Of a stretch of 64,000 nt of DNA, positions 13,501-25,456 are shown in pieces. A program made the translations under genes and the position numbers. The stretch is from assembly GCA_030268105.1 (NCBI GenBank), contig BSDZ01000015.1, forward strand, positions 2,073,501 to 2,137,500, given 5' to 3'. How positions within the stretch are numbered: position 1 is the stretch's first letter; each line of letters starts with the position of its first letter. The stretch comes from Volvox africanus. Lineage: Eukaryota > Chlorophyta > Chlorophyceae > Chlamydomonadales > Volvocaceae. Below the pieces are notes generated by a model. The model had not been told where the DNA came from. It saw only the letters and a list, made by a program, of their open reading frames with translations, and did not search any database.

Positions 13501-16500
13501 GCAGGTAGCTGTGCGCCATGATGCGGCCTGGCTCCAGCGGGCGCAACACCCCTGTGTCGGAGTCCTGTGCAACCTGTGTATGCAGGGGAGGGAGGGAGGG
13601 AGGGAGGGAGGGAGGGAGGGAGGGAGGGAGGGAGGGAGGGAGGGAGGGAGGGAGGGAGGGAGGGAGGGAGGGAGGGAGGGAGGGAGGGAGGGAGGGGGAG
13701 GGGGAGGGGGAGGGGGAGGGGGAGGGGGAGGGGGAGGGGGAGGGGGAGGGGGAGGGGGAGGGGGAGGGGGAGGGGGAGGGGGAGGGGGAGGGGGAGGGGG
13801 AGGGGGAGGGGGAGGGGGAGGGGGAGGGGGAGGGGGAGGGGGAGGGAGGGGGAAGGAAGGAGGGGAGCAATTAAAGCCGAAAATATTCTGTTACGCTCTT
13901 AGCACCTTTGGAGGGTTCCCAAGCACGATCACCTATTGTACTCGTTGCCTTCAGGAAAAATATATAATACAAACATAATATGTGACATATATCATATAAA
14001 TCACATATAAACTTATAAACAAATTTCACCTTCTGACGTAGCCTCATTTCAGATAGGACACTTTCCCGTCTGGGAGCAGCGGACTCCCCAATGAACTCCC
14101 AGCTGCCCACCCTGACCCTTATATATGCCTCCACCACCCACCAGGCCGATTTCTGCTAACCGTGCCACCGCTTGGCCCACCAGGCGCCCCGTCAGCCAGC
14201 GGTCAAATCCCGAATCGGAGGCCATCGCCGCACAGGGAGGATCCAGGCCGTACGCTCTGGGGGCCTTACGGACCTGCGGAAGTACGGCAGGGTATAGCGG
14301 CAAGAATGGCACCTTCAGCAGGGGGCCCCGCGACGGCGGCGGGATATGTAACGGGGGGGGGAAGTCGCACTCCGGCATCACACGCTTTGGCACCGTGTGT
14401 TACAGGAAATGGAAACTAGCTAAACAACGGAGCCCGACCATAGGACTGAAGAGGTAAGAAAAACTGAGAGAAATGGAAGGCAGTACAGAGACATGGGGAG
14501 ATACGTACACGTAATGTAGCTGCATGCTTGGCAATGAGTCTAATCGCGGGCTCAGGGTCGGCCTGCCTCGCTTAGGCTGTCCAAAATCTGGTATAGCTTG
14601 AGCAGTGCTGTCCGGGGGAGGCTGTATCTATCCCGGTATTATCGCGGTGTAGGTCAGGGTTCCCGGGTCAGGGTTTGTCCTCTCCATAGGCAAATTATTC
14701 GCCTCTCACGCATCTCGTTGAAGGTACGACTTCATCGTGCAGCGTATATCCCAATAATTCCGGATTGGGATATCGGTTGTATGTTGCAGTTAACGCCTTC
14801 CACCCTTCCGCCCTTCCGCCCTTCCGCCCTTCCACCCTTCCACCCTTCCACCCTTCCACCCTTCCACCCTTCCACCCTTCCGCCCTTCCGCCCTTCCGCC
14901 CTTCCACCCTTCCACCCTTCCGCCCTTCCACCCTTCCACCCTTCCACCCTTCCACCCTTCCACCCTTCCGCCCTTCCGCCCTTCCGCCCTTCCACCCTTC
15001 CACCCTTCCGCCCTTCCACCCTTCCACCCTTCCACCCTTCCACCCTTCCGCCCTTCCGCCCTTCCACCCTTCCGCCCTTCCGCCCTTCCACCCTTCCACC
15101 CTTCCACCCTTCCACCCTTCCACCCTTCCACCCTTCCACCCTTCCGCCCTTCCACCCTTCCACCCTTCCACCCTTCCACCCTTCCGCCCTTCCACCCTTC
15201 CACCCTTCCACCCTTCCGCCCTTCCACCCTTCCACCCCGTGTCCCGCCCTTACAACTGGGTCGCATCTCTCCCACACGTGGACTTACTCTCACGTAAAGG
15301 AAGGTGGTCCTCAGCCACTGCGTGGCCGTGTCCATGTCTCTGACGGTAGCCAGGACCACCTCGGCGTTCAGATGCTCCGCGAAGCACTCGTGAAGGCATG
15401 ACTCCACGGGATCGGAGCCGCTCAGCAAGTTGGCGTAGCGGGCATGAGTCTGGGGGTTAAGGGTTGGTTTGTGTTTGTCTTGGTTTGTGCTGGTTTGTGT
15501 CGGGGCGGGGCGGGGCGGGACATAAGGCAACAGTGCAGTGCTATCGGTTGGGGCCCGTCTAGGCTTGATTTAGAAAGCGTAGAAAAGGTTGAAAAAAACC
15601 ACCACACCGGGGACGGGAAAAATGGGGATGTCCTATCTAGTCCTACTACTAATTACATGCCTATCTGTCAGATCTGTAAGTGGCAATTATGAGGGTATGC
15701 ATGACACGCTGCTGCACGCCCCTGACAAAATGCACAATAATGGCACCAAACCGTTTATTTGCTTTTGTCATCTTTAATGAAACACGAAGTTTAAGCATTT
15801 TTTAAGCAGCGCGAATCTCCAACACTTTGCTGTGGCAGCCGTCCCACTATTTCCGCATCAGCTGACCCATGGGTCGACTGACCTCTTTCTGGGTCATGAT
15901 GACGGCAACGCCTTCGGTGTCAAACTGCGGTCGCCCCGCGCGACCCACCATCTGCGTACCACCATCCGGGAAAAGAGGATCAAATGCTAAGTTCCGAGGT
16001 CAAAAGCAATTGGGAAGGGAGGGCAAGCTGTAGTCAGTATATATCCATTAGCAGCAGCAGCGCGCATGGGCCTGTGCAGAGCTCCTCAGTCAGGGTCACG
16101 CCAACCCCTCGTCTCTTACTCCCGTCCCTCACTCGCACGGATGCCCCGTGTGAACGACTTCAGGAGGATTGGGGCTGAGGCGGATGGGGGCCGGTAAGTA
16201 TGGGTGTTGCGCCACACCGCAATTCAATAACACAATCCCAACTTTGTCACGAGATAAAACCCCTCCACCAACCCCAACAAGTGATTTTGGGGTCACCGCT
16301 TTTTGGTCCCTAACCCTCACTGCCATCCGAATAGCAAGTCCCAACAGCCTGACACCTCGCGGAATTAGACCACCACCAAGCCACCACCAAGCCACACTTC
16401 CGCGAACCTGTAGGCACACGCTCCTGTCGTACTCCTTGTAGCCGGTGGGACTACTGCCCTCGTCCCCCCCGGCATCGGCGCCACAGTATCTGCGTAGGAG

Positions 16501-19500
16501 CAACCCGGTCGACAGATTCAAGTGTCCTTTCGATACACGGCGTGGCCGGGAACCGTTCGCACCCATGGTTACACGGGTGCAGTTCAGTTACACCGTTAAA
16601 CGGCAGTTGGCGGCGTAGCTAGGACACGATGTTGGATGAGATTCAATCTTCGACGCGATCCTGATCAGCTTCAGCACAAATATAACTGAAATATTAAAAA
16701 CCGATCCTAACGTCTGAGACAGCGAAAACGCCGTCGCAAACCCAGGTCATACGCCGGTCCCTCTTAAGGGACTCATAAAACCGCTCACTACTTTCGGGCT
16801 TAGGGAAAATCCTAAAATCCTAAGACCCTTCAATTTTACCGCATCCGCACCAGGGTTTTGGACAGCTATTAAACATCTGGATACCATAACATCTGCCCGG
16901 CCAAACCGCATGTCCACCATCATCACTCGGCCTTCTGTCATGGGCCCCGCCCTTCTTCCGACGTACCGGTCGCGTCTTGCACTCAAGGTGCACATCCTCA
17001 CCCTAGGTACCGCCAGGGCATCATATGCCACTATCATGCCCAGGCTCAGGTGCTATGCACGGTTGTGCTGGTCCTCCCCACTCACCGCCTGTTGCTGAGC
17101 CGAGCCGAGCCCAGCCGAGCCGCAAACCTACATCTGTCGTTTCCATTTCGCGTCCTTATCTACCCCCCCCCTTTTACCGCCCATGTTTCTCTGTCATGAT
17201 TGCTTCGGTAGCAGGGATGCTGGAACTAGGAATAACTAAGTCAAGTTACAAATACCTTGGCAGTTGTTTTTGATAAAAGGTATGGACCCCGCGCTTTTCG
17301 GGTTCCCCTCCTTCCCTTTCCCCACTCCTTGGTGGGCTTGCATTCTACATTCGCACTGGCTTCCCCAAGTACTTGGTCTCGACTTTCCGGGTTTCTTTGC
17401 ATTTCTCACAGGTAATCTAGGGATTTTAGGGCGTTTGGGTTTGGATCTTAGTTTAGGGTTTTAGGTTTTAGGGTTTTAAACCCTCAAACCCTAAAATCCT
17501 CCTCCCGCGCGCGCCTCCCCTCCTAAGACGTGTCTCACCTGCGTGTCCCCCGGACGACCACCAGGTGTGCAGGCAGGTTAACCCCCAGTGCGAGGGTAGA
17601 GGTAGAGCACAGCACCTTGGGATAAGAAGGAAAAGGAATTCACGGAATTCAAAGAGGGGAAAATGGGCGATGTGATAACGTTGCAAGGCATGACGGCCGT
17701 ATCAGCAGCCAGGCATGGCTACATGGTAGTTGTCTAGGGATGTGACCATCCGGGCATAACCGAGACATGGGGGATATGCCCTCATGGGCCCCCTTGTCCT
17801 CATTGCTCCAATAGTTGCCCCCCTCGTTGCCCCCCTCGTTGCCCTCCTCGTTGCCTCTTATTACCGCTCCCGATGGCCTCCTCATTGTCCCCGTGTTGCC
17901 CAGTTGTTTTCCCCATCAGCACCGCCCTACCAGCAAATCTCCCGCCAGAAAAAGCCGCTCCACAACCTCCCGTTGCTGCGTCTCCATGGCGGCATTATGG
18001 AAGCCAACACCCCCCAGCAAACATGTCTGTAGGCAAAAGAGACGGAGGGCATTTAGATGGACGTCCCCAAACACTGCTGCCTGACAGCAGTTTCACTTAG
18101 CAAGGAATATCCGTGACGCAATTTTGCCGACATCCAACGTTGTTCATTAGCACCTGTCATGTTCAGTAATAAGCATTGGGTCCCGCATGCTATGGGTCAA
18201 GGAAGAACGCAATCATTAACGGTCGCGAGATACAGCACCAGCACCCCACCAGCACCCCACCAGCAGCAGCCCCCCAACAGCACCCCAACAGCACCCCAAC
18301 AGCACCCCAACAGCACCCCAACAGCACCGCATCGCACCTGCAGCTGCTTATTGGCGCCAACCTCCTTGGCGGCCGCCGCTAGACGGTCAGCATGCGCAGC
18401 GTTGCGCACGTAGGTGTCGGCGGGACCCGCAGCACCGCCGCCGCTGCCGCTGCCGCCAGCGGCCGCGCGCGAGGCCAGGTGAGTCGCCGACTCGATGGTT
18501 CCCTTCCGTGAACTGTCAGGATGCATGTGCAGTGACATGGACAAGGGGAATGCAGGGCGACGATTCTTGTTATTCGGCTCCACTGAATGAGGAGAATGCA
18601 AACAGAGGGGTGCTCATATTGCAGAGAGCTCCTTACTATGGTGTAAATGTACGTCGAAGGACACTGTCGGGAACAGATGCAGTATCCAAATCACATTACA
18701 GTGAGAAGCTTCAGACCTATCTCGCACTTCAAGCGAATGCAGCCGGAGCTTTTGTTGGATGCCAAGAGCACCCGGGAGTGTACTAAGGAGTGAGGGACGA
18801 CGAAGCAAATGTACTGCGTACAATTTACATAACTATGTACGTGACATCTCCGATAATCTTAATGTTGGATATCTGCTGTAACTTATACAGGAAGTGATAA
18901 TGGCAGGCGCGCCTAGCAGTTTGAGGAGGACGGGTGTCGGTGTTGTTATTGCCACGTCTCACGGACGAAAGGGTCTGGCAGCTGCACGGCAGCAGTTGCC
19001 AAATCAGGCGCCTTCTTCCCCACGAGGAACTGGCATACCACAGGGGTTAGCATTCTACAGCGGTATCGGAGTTGAGGGCCAAGCTGCAAACAGGAATTCT
19101 CAACGAACAGAGCTCGCGGGTCCCCGCAGGCGGTGCGGCTACCCAATTCAGACGGAGTGGCGGGACAGCGGCGGGACAGCGGCGGGACAGCGGCGGGACA
19201 GTGGCGGGACAGCGGCGGGACAGCGGCGGGACAGCGGCGGGACAGTGGCGGGACAGTGGCGGGACAGCGGCGGGACAGCAGCGGGACAGCGGCGGGACAG
19301 CGGCGGGAAAGCGAGGCTAGTCCTTCAGAAATCGCGGTGGGTCCCGACACCCCCATCTCCCATAAGTTCCTGCGCTCGGCTGCCTGTCCCGTTCATCCCT
19401 CCGCTGACTCCCGTCCATCACTCGCCTGCAGAACACCAGCGTGGGTTTACCCGCGCTGGCCTCAGCGATGACTCCCGGCAGGAACGTGTCCAGGCGCCGC

Positions 19501-22500
19501 TCGAACAGAAAGTCGTTCTTCGCGGGGGCGTAGGAACGAACCAGCGTGCGCAGCCGAACTGGCCGCATCTCCTCGCCTGACGTGACGTGACGTGACGGGT
19601 TGCATGACGGGTTGCATGACGGGTTTCGTGACAGCAATAACCACAACGGTAATCCGGTTTGAATTCATGACAACGAGTATCAGTAGTAATTATTTTTAAG
19701 GCAACAAAAGATCCAGTTGTTTTGGGTGTTACTTTGGATGTTTTTTTGGGTGTTACGCTGTGGGGAACTTGCCCTGGGGCCCATGCCTGCTATTTGTATG
19801 GATGTATGCAGCTCCCCTTAGCCCTTTGCCACGCATCAGCCCCCAACGTGCGACCGTGCAAAACAAAGTACATTAATGTTGTAAATAAATTACGGTAAAC
19901 TCATTGCAAGTACATGCTGTAAGTACATAAAGCAAGCATATTGATGCTGTAACTTGCAATACGAAGTTGTAAGTTGTAGTACAGAACGGAAGCCCGTCAG
20001 CGAGGCACAGCTGAGGTATCAGGTGGGTGTGGCCCCTCTGCCCGCACCCACCGTAGACCTTCAGCCCCTCGGGTGGCACCCGCAGCCAGGTGGCGATGTC
20101 TTCAACATTCGGGATGGTGGCTGACACCGCTACTAAGCGGAGCTTTGAGATGGCGAGCTGCGAGGGATTGGGTCGGATCGGGTCGGGTCGGGTCGGGTCG
20201 GGTCGGCTCCCGGGCCACAGGGTGCCAACGGTGACGGTTATGTCAGGACCAGCCGGAACGAAGGTGGTTCATGCACCACTTCGTGAGATCGCAAAGGGTC
20301 GGGTTTGTAGAGAATATGGGGGGGGGGGGTTCTACCAGCACCATGCCCCTGCCTGAGCCCCTCTCTGGTTTGAAGCAGAGATTATGTGAACACATATTTA
20401 CACACATACACACACCTCCCGCAGCTCAGGAAAGCCCGATATGATGGTGAGCCGGCTGACCACTCCCGCCTCCAATGCACTGCCGCGTTCAGACTCGTGG
20501 AGCAAATGCACCTCGTCAACGAGCACCAGGCGAATCTGTTCCCAGACGCAAACAAACGCAAAGAAACGGGGTGTGAATAGAAACGAGGGGCAGTGTGCGG
20601 CGGATAGGATATAACATAGCAGATCAGATCAATATTTTCCGTACGACGTCTTTCGTACACCTGACAAATAGGACCGTACAGCATGCACCACGGGTCTCTC
20701 GCGTGTGACAATACTTCATTTTCACGCTCCACTTGCCGCGCTAATTCATTTCAATCCACTCAGGGTTCAAGACCGGTGTTTCCTCGCTATCAACGGTCCG
20801 TTGTCATTTGCGGTTTCGCGAATTCGTCGACAATCCGTCTCGTTTGGATCCCCAATGTATATCTATTTATTCATTGCAGCACCTGGCCCCGCAGCCCCCT
20901 CCCTGACCCACATCGCTGAGGAAGGTGGCGTTGCGATTTTGCTCACTGAGTTTGCGACTGAGCGCATCCAACTTCTCCGGGGTGGTGCACAGCACGTCCG
21001 CGGCCTCCAGCTCAGCCGCCTCCGGCTCCGAGTCCCCGCTCAGCTCCAGCACAGAGAGACCCAGCTGCGCCCCGAACCTGATGGCATTCGCCGCGGAGAC
21101 GCATCCGGGGGAAGAGACGACACCGACCCAGGTCGGGGGAACGCAGGGGACACAGGGGGTCATTTAGGAAACCCCTGTAAGGGCGGAAATGGATAAACGA
21201 GGCCGGGGAGGACAAAGGGTAGGGCTGTTCACGCCAAGGCTCATGACGACAGGACTGATGACGTCAAGGCTGATGATGGCAGGGCTGGTGATTTGGGGGT
21301 TGCCAAAGGGGCTTGGGAGCGTGCAATGAAAGCGGGAGGTGTATGACGCCACGTAGGGCGACAAAGGCTGTAACCCTCATTAGGCGCAAGGGCACCGCAT
21401 GCATCGGCACGCACCTGGCTTGCCAGTCCTTGCACTTCTCCTGGACCAGTGCACGCAGCGGCGCCACATACACCGCCTTGTTCGTGCCCCGCAAAGGCCG
21501 GATGCCGCCGCCGCCACCGCCGCCTGAGGGGGCCCCGTCGCCTCCTGCTGCTGATGGCGCTCCTTCATGCGGCTGCTGCAGATGCTCCGACAGTAATCGC
21601 AGCAGCGCCAGCTCCATGACTCCTGTTTTCCCGGAGCCAGTGGGCGCAGAAACGACCTGCAAATGGGTCAAAGAAAGCCAACATCAAAATGTGATATGCG
21701 GCCACCATACCCACCTAGCTTATTTGATGTGGCGGCGGCCGATGCAGCTTGTCCCCGACACATAATCCTGCAATGCTGCAATTAATGGTTGTAGGACGGC
21801 GTTGGTGCATGGTCGTTCAGCCCTAGGCAACTACTGTATCCTGTTTTCCATTCGCTTCATGAGGTTTCAACATGGCCCGGCGATTGGCCGGCTTATGGGT
21901 CGCGTGCCTAATAATGCCGTACACTATCGTGCCTGACAGTGTCGTAGTAATCGCGCCTGGTGCCTTCCGCCTTACCCTAGCAGATACCCTAGCAGATAGC
22001 CTAGCAGATGGCCTAGCAGATAGCCTAGCCCCAGTCCCCCCATCATGTTGGCATTGTACTTGACGCAAACCCACTGACGTGGTCATCTATCTGATGAACA
22101 TCGTTCGCTTCTCATTCCACCATCAAGTGTGGTGTCCCAAACTTGCGACAGGATCGCGACCGGATGGATACCACCGACCAGACATACATACGATCCATAC
22201 TGGTTTCACCACATATTACGTAACACGGCAAATAACCTAAGCTAATCGTACCATGTTGATGTCCGATCCGTACGCCTCCTGGAAGCATTCTGACTGAACC
22301 GGATTAAAGTACCTGCACCAGATACAGCCGAGCTGAGTCTTAATCTGTCCATTGCTACGCCTGCGCAGTCCAAGGAGGAGCCTAGGTGTCCCCCCCAATT
22401 ACCGTACTCACGACGCCCTAAGTGCAATAGGCGAATTATCTGACACAGATCAAGATGGTTGGGATCCCAGGACATAGATAATTAAATGTCGCGGCAAAGT

Positions 22501-23305
22501 TGGCTTCCATCTGTCGCGAATGCCGATACTACTGTTGCTTGCTATCGGACAAGCGGAGAGACCCTCCTCACCTGAAATTGGGAAAGAGTTTCTGAAAAGG
22601 TACAGGCAGGTCTCGCACAGACACAAGCCTGTCTCTTGCGTCAACCTCATATTCTTCCCGCTGTTGCTGCGTGTATTGCCGTTGCTCACGCCGTTGCTCA
22701 TGCGTGTGCTGTGTATGCGATACGTGCTGCTGAGAAGCCACTCCATGAGAGACGTTTATTGCCATATTAGAGACAACGTTGTCAAAGCAGGAGTTCAATT
22801 TGGTGAAAGCATGATCCCTTGGAAACGCATCGTGCACGAGCTCCAGGCCGCTGTGGATGAAACTGTCGCTTTCGCAATTAGAAGGTCCATCCAAACCTGC
22901 CCGGTTTGTGAATCCATTTGGGTCAACGCCAGACTGGCGACAAAGGGGCTGATCTGGTACATAGGCATCGGATTGAACGTTTTCGAATTGCTGACTAGTG
23001 GCAACTCCGACGCCATGGCTCCAAACGCCGTCGTTTAAGTCGCCCCCTTCGTACATTCCACAATTCCCAGCTGGACCGCTCAAATTATGCCAATCTGAAG
23101 GCTGGTGGAGATCATTACTGTACCGATGTTGCCGTGTTGCCGAAGGGAATGTGTCTCGGACACCTTTGAATGGCTTCCCTGCTGGCTGTCCATGTGGCTC
23201 TGATCTGCGTTGGGCTAAATTCGACGGCGCCTGAAAAATCCCTTCGTGCTGGGATGACGATGTGTTCCAGGCGTCTAGCGGTGGTCCGCTGCTGCTTGGA
23301 AACAT
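4028..23305 (-). CDS. HFM1: HFM1/MER3 meiotic DNA helicase, giant C-tail
   Basis: Ski2-like 3'-5' DNA helicase that promotes meiotic crossovers. Exons: 23305-22572, 22312-22252, 21656-21415, 21077-20912, 20535-20416, 20157-20052, 19576-19422, 18490-18338, 18026-17931, 17615-17539, 16489-16408, 15951-15883, 15449-15294, 14273-14142, 13573-13472, 12974-12895, 12115-11953, 11433-11324, 10457-10364, 9976-9841, 9056-8927, 8438-8297, 7585-4028. All junctions are GT-AG and phases agree; total 2287 residues. Motifs in order: FNPVQSE (about 248), Walker A APTGSGKT (269-276), TTPEK (about 377), DEVH (408-411), SATIPN (453-458), LVFC (about 524), GVGFHNAAME (about 587), TLALGVNLPAHL (about 619) and QMVGRAGRPQFD (664-675). 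Then comes a Sec63/winged-helix part with AEHLNAEVVL, EPGRIMAHSYL, LAKCLRQRMWDDS, LPDIG and PFGNTV. Known animal and plant orthologues are about 1100-1450 residues, so the tail is an addition. The ATG at 23305 opens a 244-codon exon ending in the conserved pre-helicase block; an upstream non-coding exon cannot be excluded. Confidence 0.93.
9057..9840 (-). repeat. HFM1 intron 20 with CUG tract and repeat A copy
   Basis: On the transcribed strand about 9166-9084 is mostly CTG/TTG triplets leading almost directly into the acceptor at 9058-9057, so the repeat appears to serve as the pyrimidine-rich tract. The intron also holds a CACCAA-type microsatellite (9680-9750) and a dispersed repeat copy at about 9462-9597. 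Confidence 0.7.
9462..9597 (+). mobile_element. Dispersed repeat A, copy 1 (3' end only)
   Basis: Matches two other places in the window (about 41640-41808 and 50780-50935). The shared core contains TGGTTCGGCCAGGTCAGG, then GGTGCTTGTCC, and ends at CAGTGTAACACC, followed in each copy by a different simple-sequence tail (here AAC/AAT rich). A constant 3' end followed by a variable tail suggests a SINE or the 3' end of a non-LTR element. No coding capacity is visible. It lies in HFM1 intron 20. Confidence 0.6.
10850..11005 (+). mobile_element. Dispersed repeat B, copy 1
   Basis: Shares its core, including CACCCGTGGCCACTA, the GTCCCTACCTT region, TATTTCGGG and CACCCTCATCCG, with the reverse complement of about 40650-40800. 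It begins next to a (GT)n run. It sits in HFM1 intron 18. Type unknown; a short non-autonomous element is likely. Confidence 0.6.
13585..13850 (+). repeat. (GGGA)n then (GGGGGA)n tract, HFM1 intron 14
   Basis: Roughly 27 copies of GGGA (about 13587-13694) switch abruptly to about 25 copies of GGGGGA (about 13693-13842), giving some 265 bp of uninterrupted purine strand. It lies in the intron between exons 14142 and 13573, with its edge only about 10 bp from the splice acceptor. On the HFM1 transcript it reads as C/U. Confidence 0.95.
14795..15236 (+). repeat. Octamer satellite CCCTTCCR, HFM1 intron 13
   Basis: About 55 head-to-tail copies of an 8-bp unit CCCTTCCR, where R is A or G. Unit length is constant and only the last base varies, in runs of A-type and G-type units. 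Located in the intron between exons 15294 and 14273. Long ORFs through it on both strands are repeat artefacts. Confidence 0.95.
17440..17510. repeat. Telomere-like TTTTAGGG motifs, HFM1 intron 10
   Basis: Several TTTTAGGG/TTTAGGG units run into their own inverted copies (AAACCCT, CCCTAAAA), making a short near-palindrome. Similar fragments occur at about 16795-16835, 34335-34370 and 51608-51640. TTTTAGGG is the telomere repeat of Chlamydomonas-type algae. Confidence 0.6.
18236..18328 (+). repeat. CACCCCAACAG minisatellite, HFM1 intron 8
   Basis: CACCCCACCAG and CACCCCAACAG units of 11 bp are repeated about eight times, immediately next to the donor of exon 8 (18338). Confidence 0.85.
19155..19312 (+). 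repeat. GGCGGGACAGC 11-bp minisatellite, HFM1 intron 7
   Basis: About 14 copies of an 11-bp unit with C/T variation (GACAGC versus GACAGT) inside the intron between exons 19422 and 18490. Confidence 0.9.
21973..22030 (+). repeat. AGCCTAGCAGAT 12-bp repeat, HFM1 intron 2
   Basis: Four to five copies of a 12-bp unit (CCTAGCAGATAC/AG/GG variants) in the 594-bp second intron of HFM1. Confidence 0.8.
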
Positions 23306-25456
23306 CGAATCGTGGCTCTCGCGCAGCAGTCTTGCTTGCTTTTAGGAAGGAATCGGGCCTGCTGCTGGCCAGCAGCTGGAGAGATACGTATCAGAGGCCA
23401 AAAAGTGTTCTGTACCGGTATATAAACATGCAGGTCACTGATTGGAGAAATTATATATGTATGGTCACGACCTTTCCAAGTGAAATAAGAACATCATGAC
23501 TACGTCAACTTAAATCCCCTGGAAAATTATGTTTGCATGCTGACAATAATCGTGGTCTCGGAGCAAATGTTTTTGATGTCCGAACGGCATCCCCTCATCG
23601 GCATTGAATCACCCATTCCAAGTAAAGAGGGGATAGTATTTAATGTAAGAAATGAAATGGTCTGAATTCGGCATGGCCGAACCAAAATGTGGGAAGTTAT
23701 TAGTAATCTTAGCTAGGGTCGAGCCCATCACCAATGGTACTTCAATCGTCGAAATCGTGTCGTGCTTGCAATAACGAGGATTCGCTTTATACGCAGCCAT
23801 GTCCGACATGTCTACCTATGTTCGATGTTCGGGTAGGTGTGCCTCTGGTGCGCCTTGATTAATCGGTCTGACTCACCTAGGTTTTATTACGGTAAAGGCC
23901 TTAATAAGATATTATATCCTAAATTTCCCTCTATCCTACTGCATAAATGGTCTATTTGAAGCGAGGCACTTTTTCGGGTGTGACATGATCGTTTTGCTGC
24001 GGACATCCTGAACGGGATCACAACAACTGACCCGAAATGAACTTAACGTACAATGTGGCCGGCTGGTATGGAACCATAAAAAATAGAAAAAAATCCTAGT
24101 AGTTCACAGGCGCGTCACAGCTATGGGGTAAACCAAGCGCTACTATCTGTGCTGACATCCATCCAAGATCCCTCAATTCGGGATAAGAGGGTCGTTTTTA
24201 ATGTTTTTAGTTTTTAATTACTTAAGTATATAAGCAAAATTATCAACTGTAAACAAAAAGTTTTGATTTTCATTATGATATATGCTGGCTCTGTATACTA
24301 CCCTTCGATCCCGGGCTGCAGATAGCTGCTTCGGCGCTTTCCCCCCATGGCAGATCCCTTGTCCCCTTCAAACTCCAGTTTGCCCCTGCCGGCCGGCGGG
24401 GAACCGCTGCAATGGGGATAGGGTGAGCGACGGTGAGGGTGACTCAACTGATGTAATCCATGTTGCATATCCAATCTGAAACCATTCAAGAATACAAACT
24501 CGAGCGCACGCATTGGCATGGTGCTATCTTCCAAAATGTACCACCCGTCTGAAGGGGCAGCGAACATGCGTAGGGAAAGACTACGTCGTGGATGGCTATG
24601 CGCACCCCACAGACTCACAGCCCAGTCGGCGCACTCGGGAGCAGGCGAGGGCACTGCAACTACTGGAAGCCTTCCGGAACCATCCCGGCCTCGACGTTAA
24701 TTATAAACGACCGAATTACATGTGTTTGATACGCTGTCTGATAAGCTGCACCCTCGCCAAGGAAGCCTGCTGATAGATCGTAGTCCTAAAAGTGCTCACT
24801 CGACAACAGCGGACCGCACAATCTTATGTGCGCCAGCCGTCCTACAAGGGCCTACCCCCTCCGCACAGGCACTACCTCCTCAGTTCCAGTGGAGCGCCTC
24901 CGAGGGGCATGCTTCCCAGGAAGACGGGCCGTCGTGACCTCCCAGCCAGCACCCACGACTCTGATCTTCCAGCCCCACCTATCTATTGCACAATCCCCAC
25001 ATGGCTAGACCCCAGGCGGTGGAGCCAGCTTTCGCAAGCAGTCCTGGTTCCATGCTTCCAAGAAACGCCCACAAAAGAAGACCCCCTGGAGCGGTCCACA
25101 CCCTGGGGGCCACGCACACTTGCCATAGGAAACCACCACCCACATTCCGGGGCACTCATTACTGTCACTTCCTTTAGATCTACACTTTGACCGCACGCCA
25201 TGTTCAGGAAAATCAGAGCCATCTTTCTTTCAAGTACACTACACTGTCCCCTTGGTAACTTAAGGAAATCCCAAGCACCGTTGAGGGCTTATCCCTCCCG
25301 GTAATCCTGCTATCACGTGAGAACCCTGCCTATCCCGCCATTATTTCCCCGACCTTTCGTCAAAATACAACAAAGCGTACAAAAGGCACAGCCGTATCCG
25401 GAACCGCACCACCTGATGGATTATTGGGTGGACTGGAGCCACGCCCTTCCCATCCT
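23306..25456. other. Intergenic: HFM1 upstream region
   Basis: Lies between the HFM1 start codon and the 3' end of the ankyrin-DHHC gene. 23.4-24.3 kb is AT-rich with no plausible exon. 24.3-25.3 kb has several short overlapping ORFs on both strands without family features. It presumably holds the HFM1 promoter; I can point to no specific element. Confidence 0.4.

Noticed and set aside
13382..13978. Pro-Ser and Gly-Glu/Gly-Arg repeat ORFs
   Set aside because: They read through the GGGA/GGGGGA tract. Only about 34 codons next to it (13573-13472) are a real HFM1 exon.
14520..14640. Helical-looking minus-strand segment (LLKLYQILDSLSEAGL) as an HFM1 exon
   Set aside because: Splicing 15294 directly to 14273 keeps phase and gives the conserved TFLYVR block. 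Inserting this segment would disrupt it.
14598..15530. Long ORFs on both strands (Leu/Pro/Phe or Glu/Gly/Trp/Lys repeats)
   Set aside because: They are translations of the 8-bp CCCTTCCR satellite, open in several frames on both strands, and the real HFM1 exons flank it.
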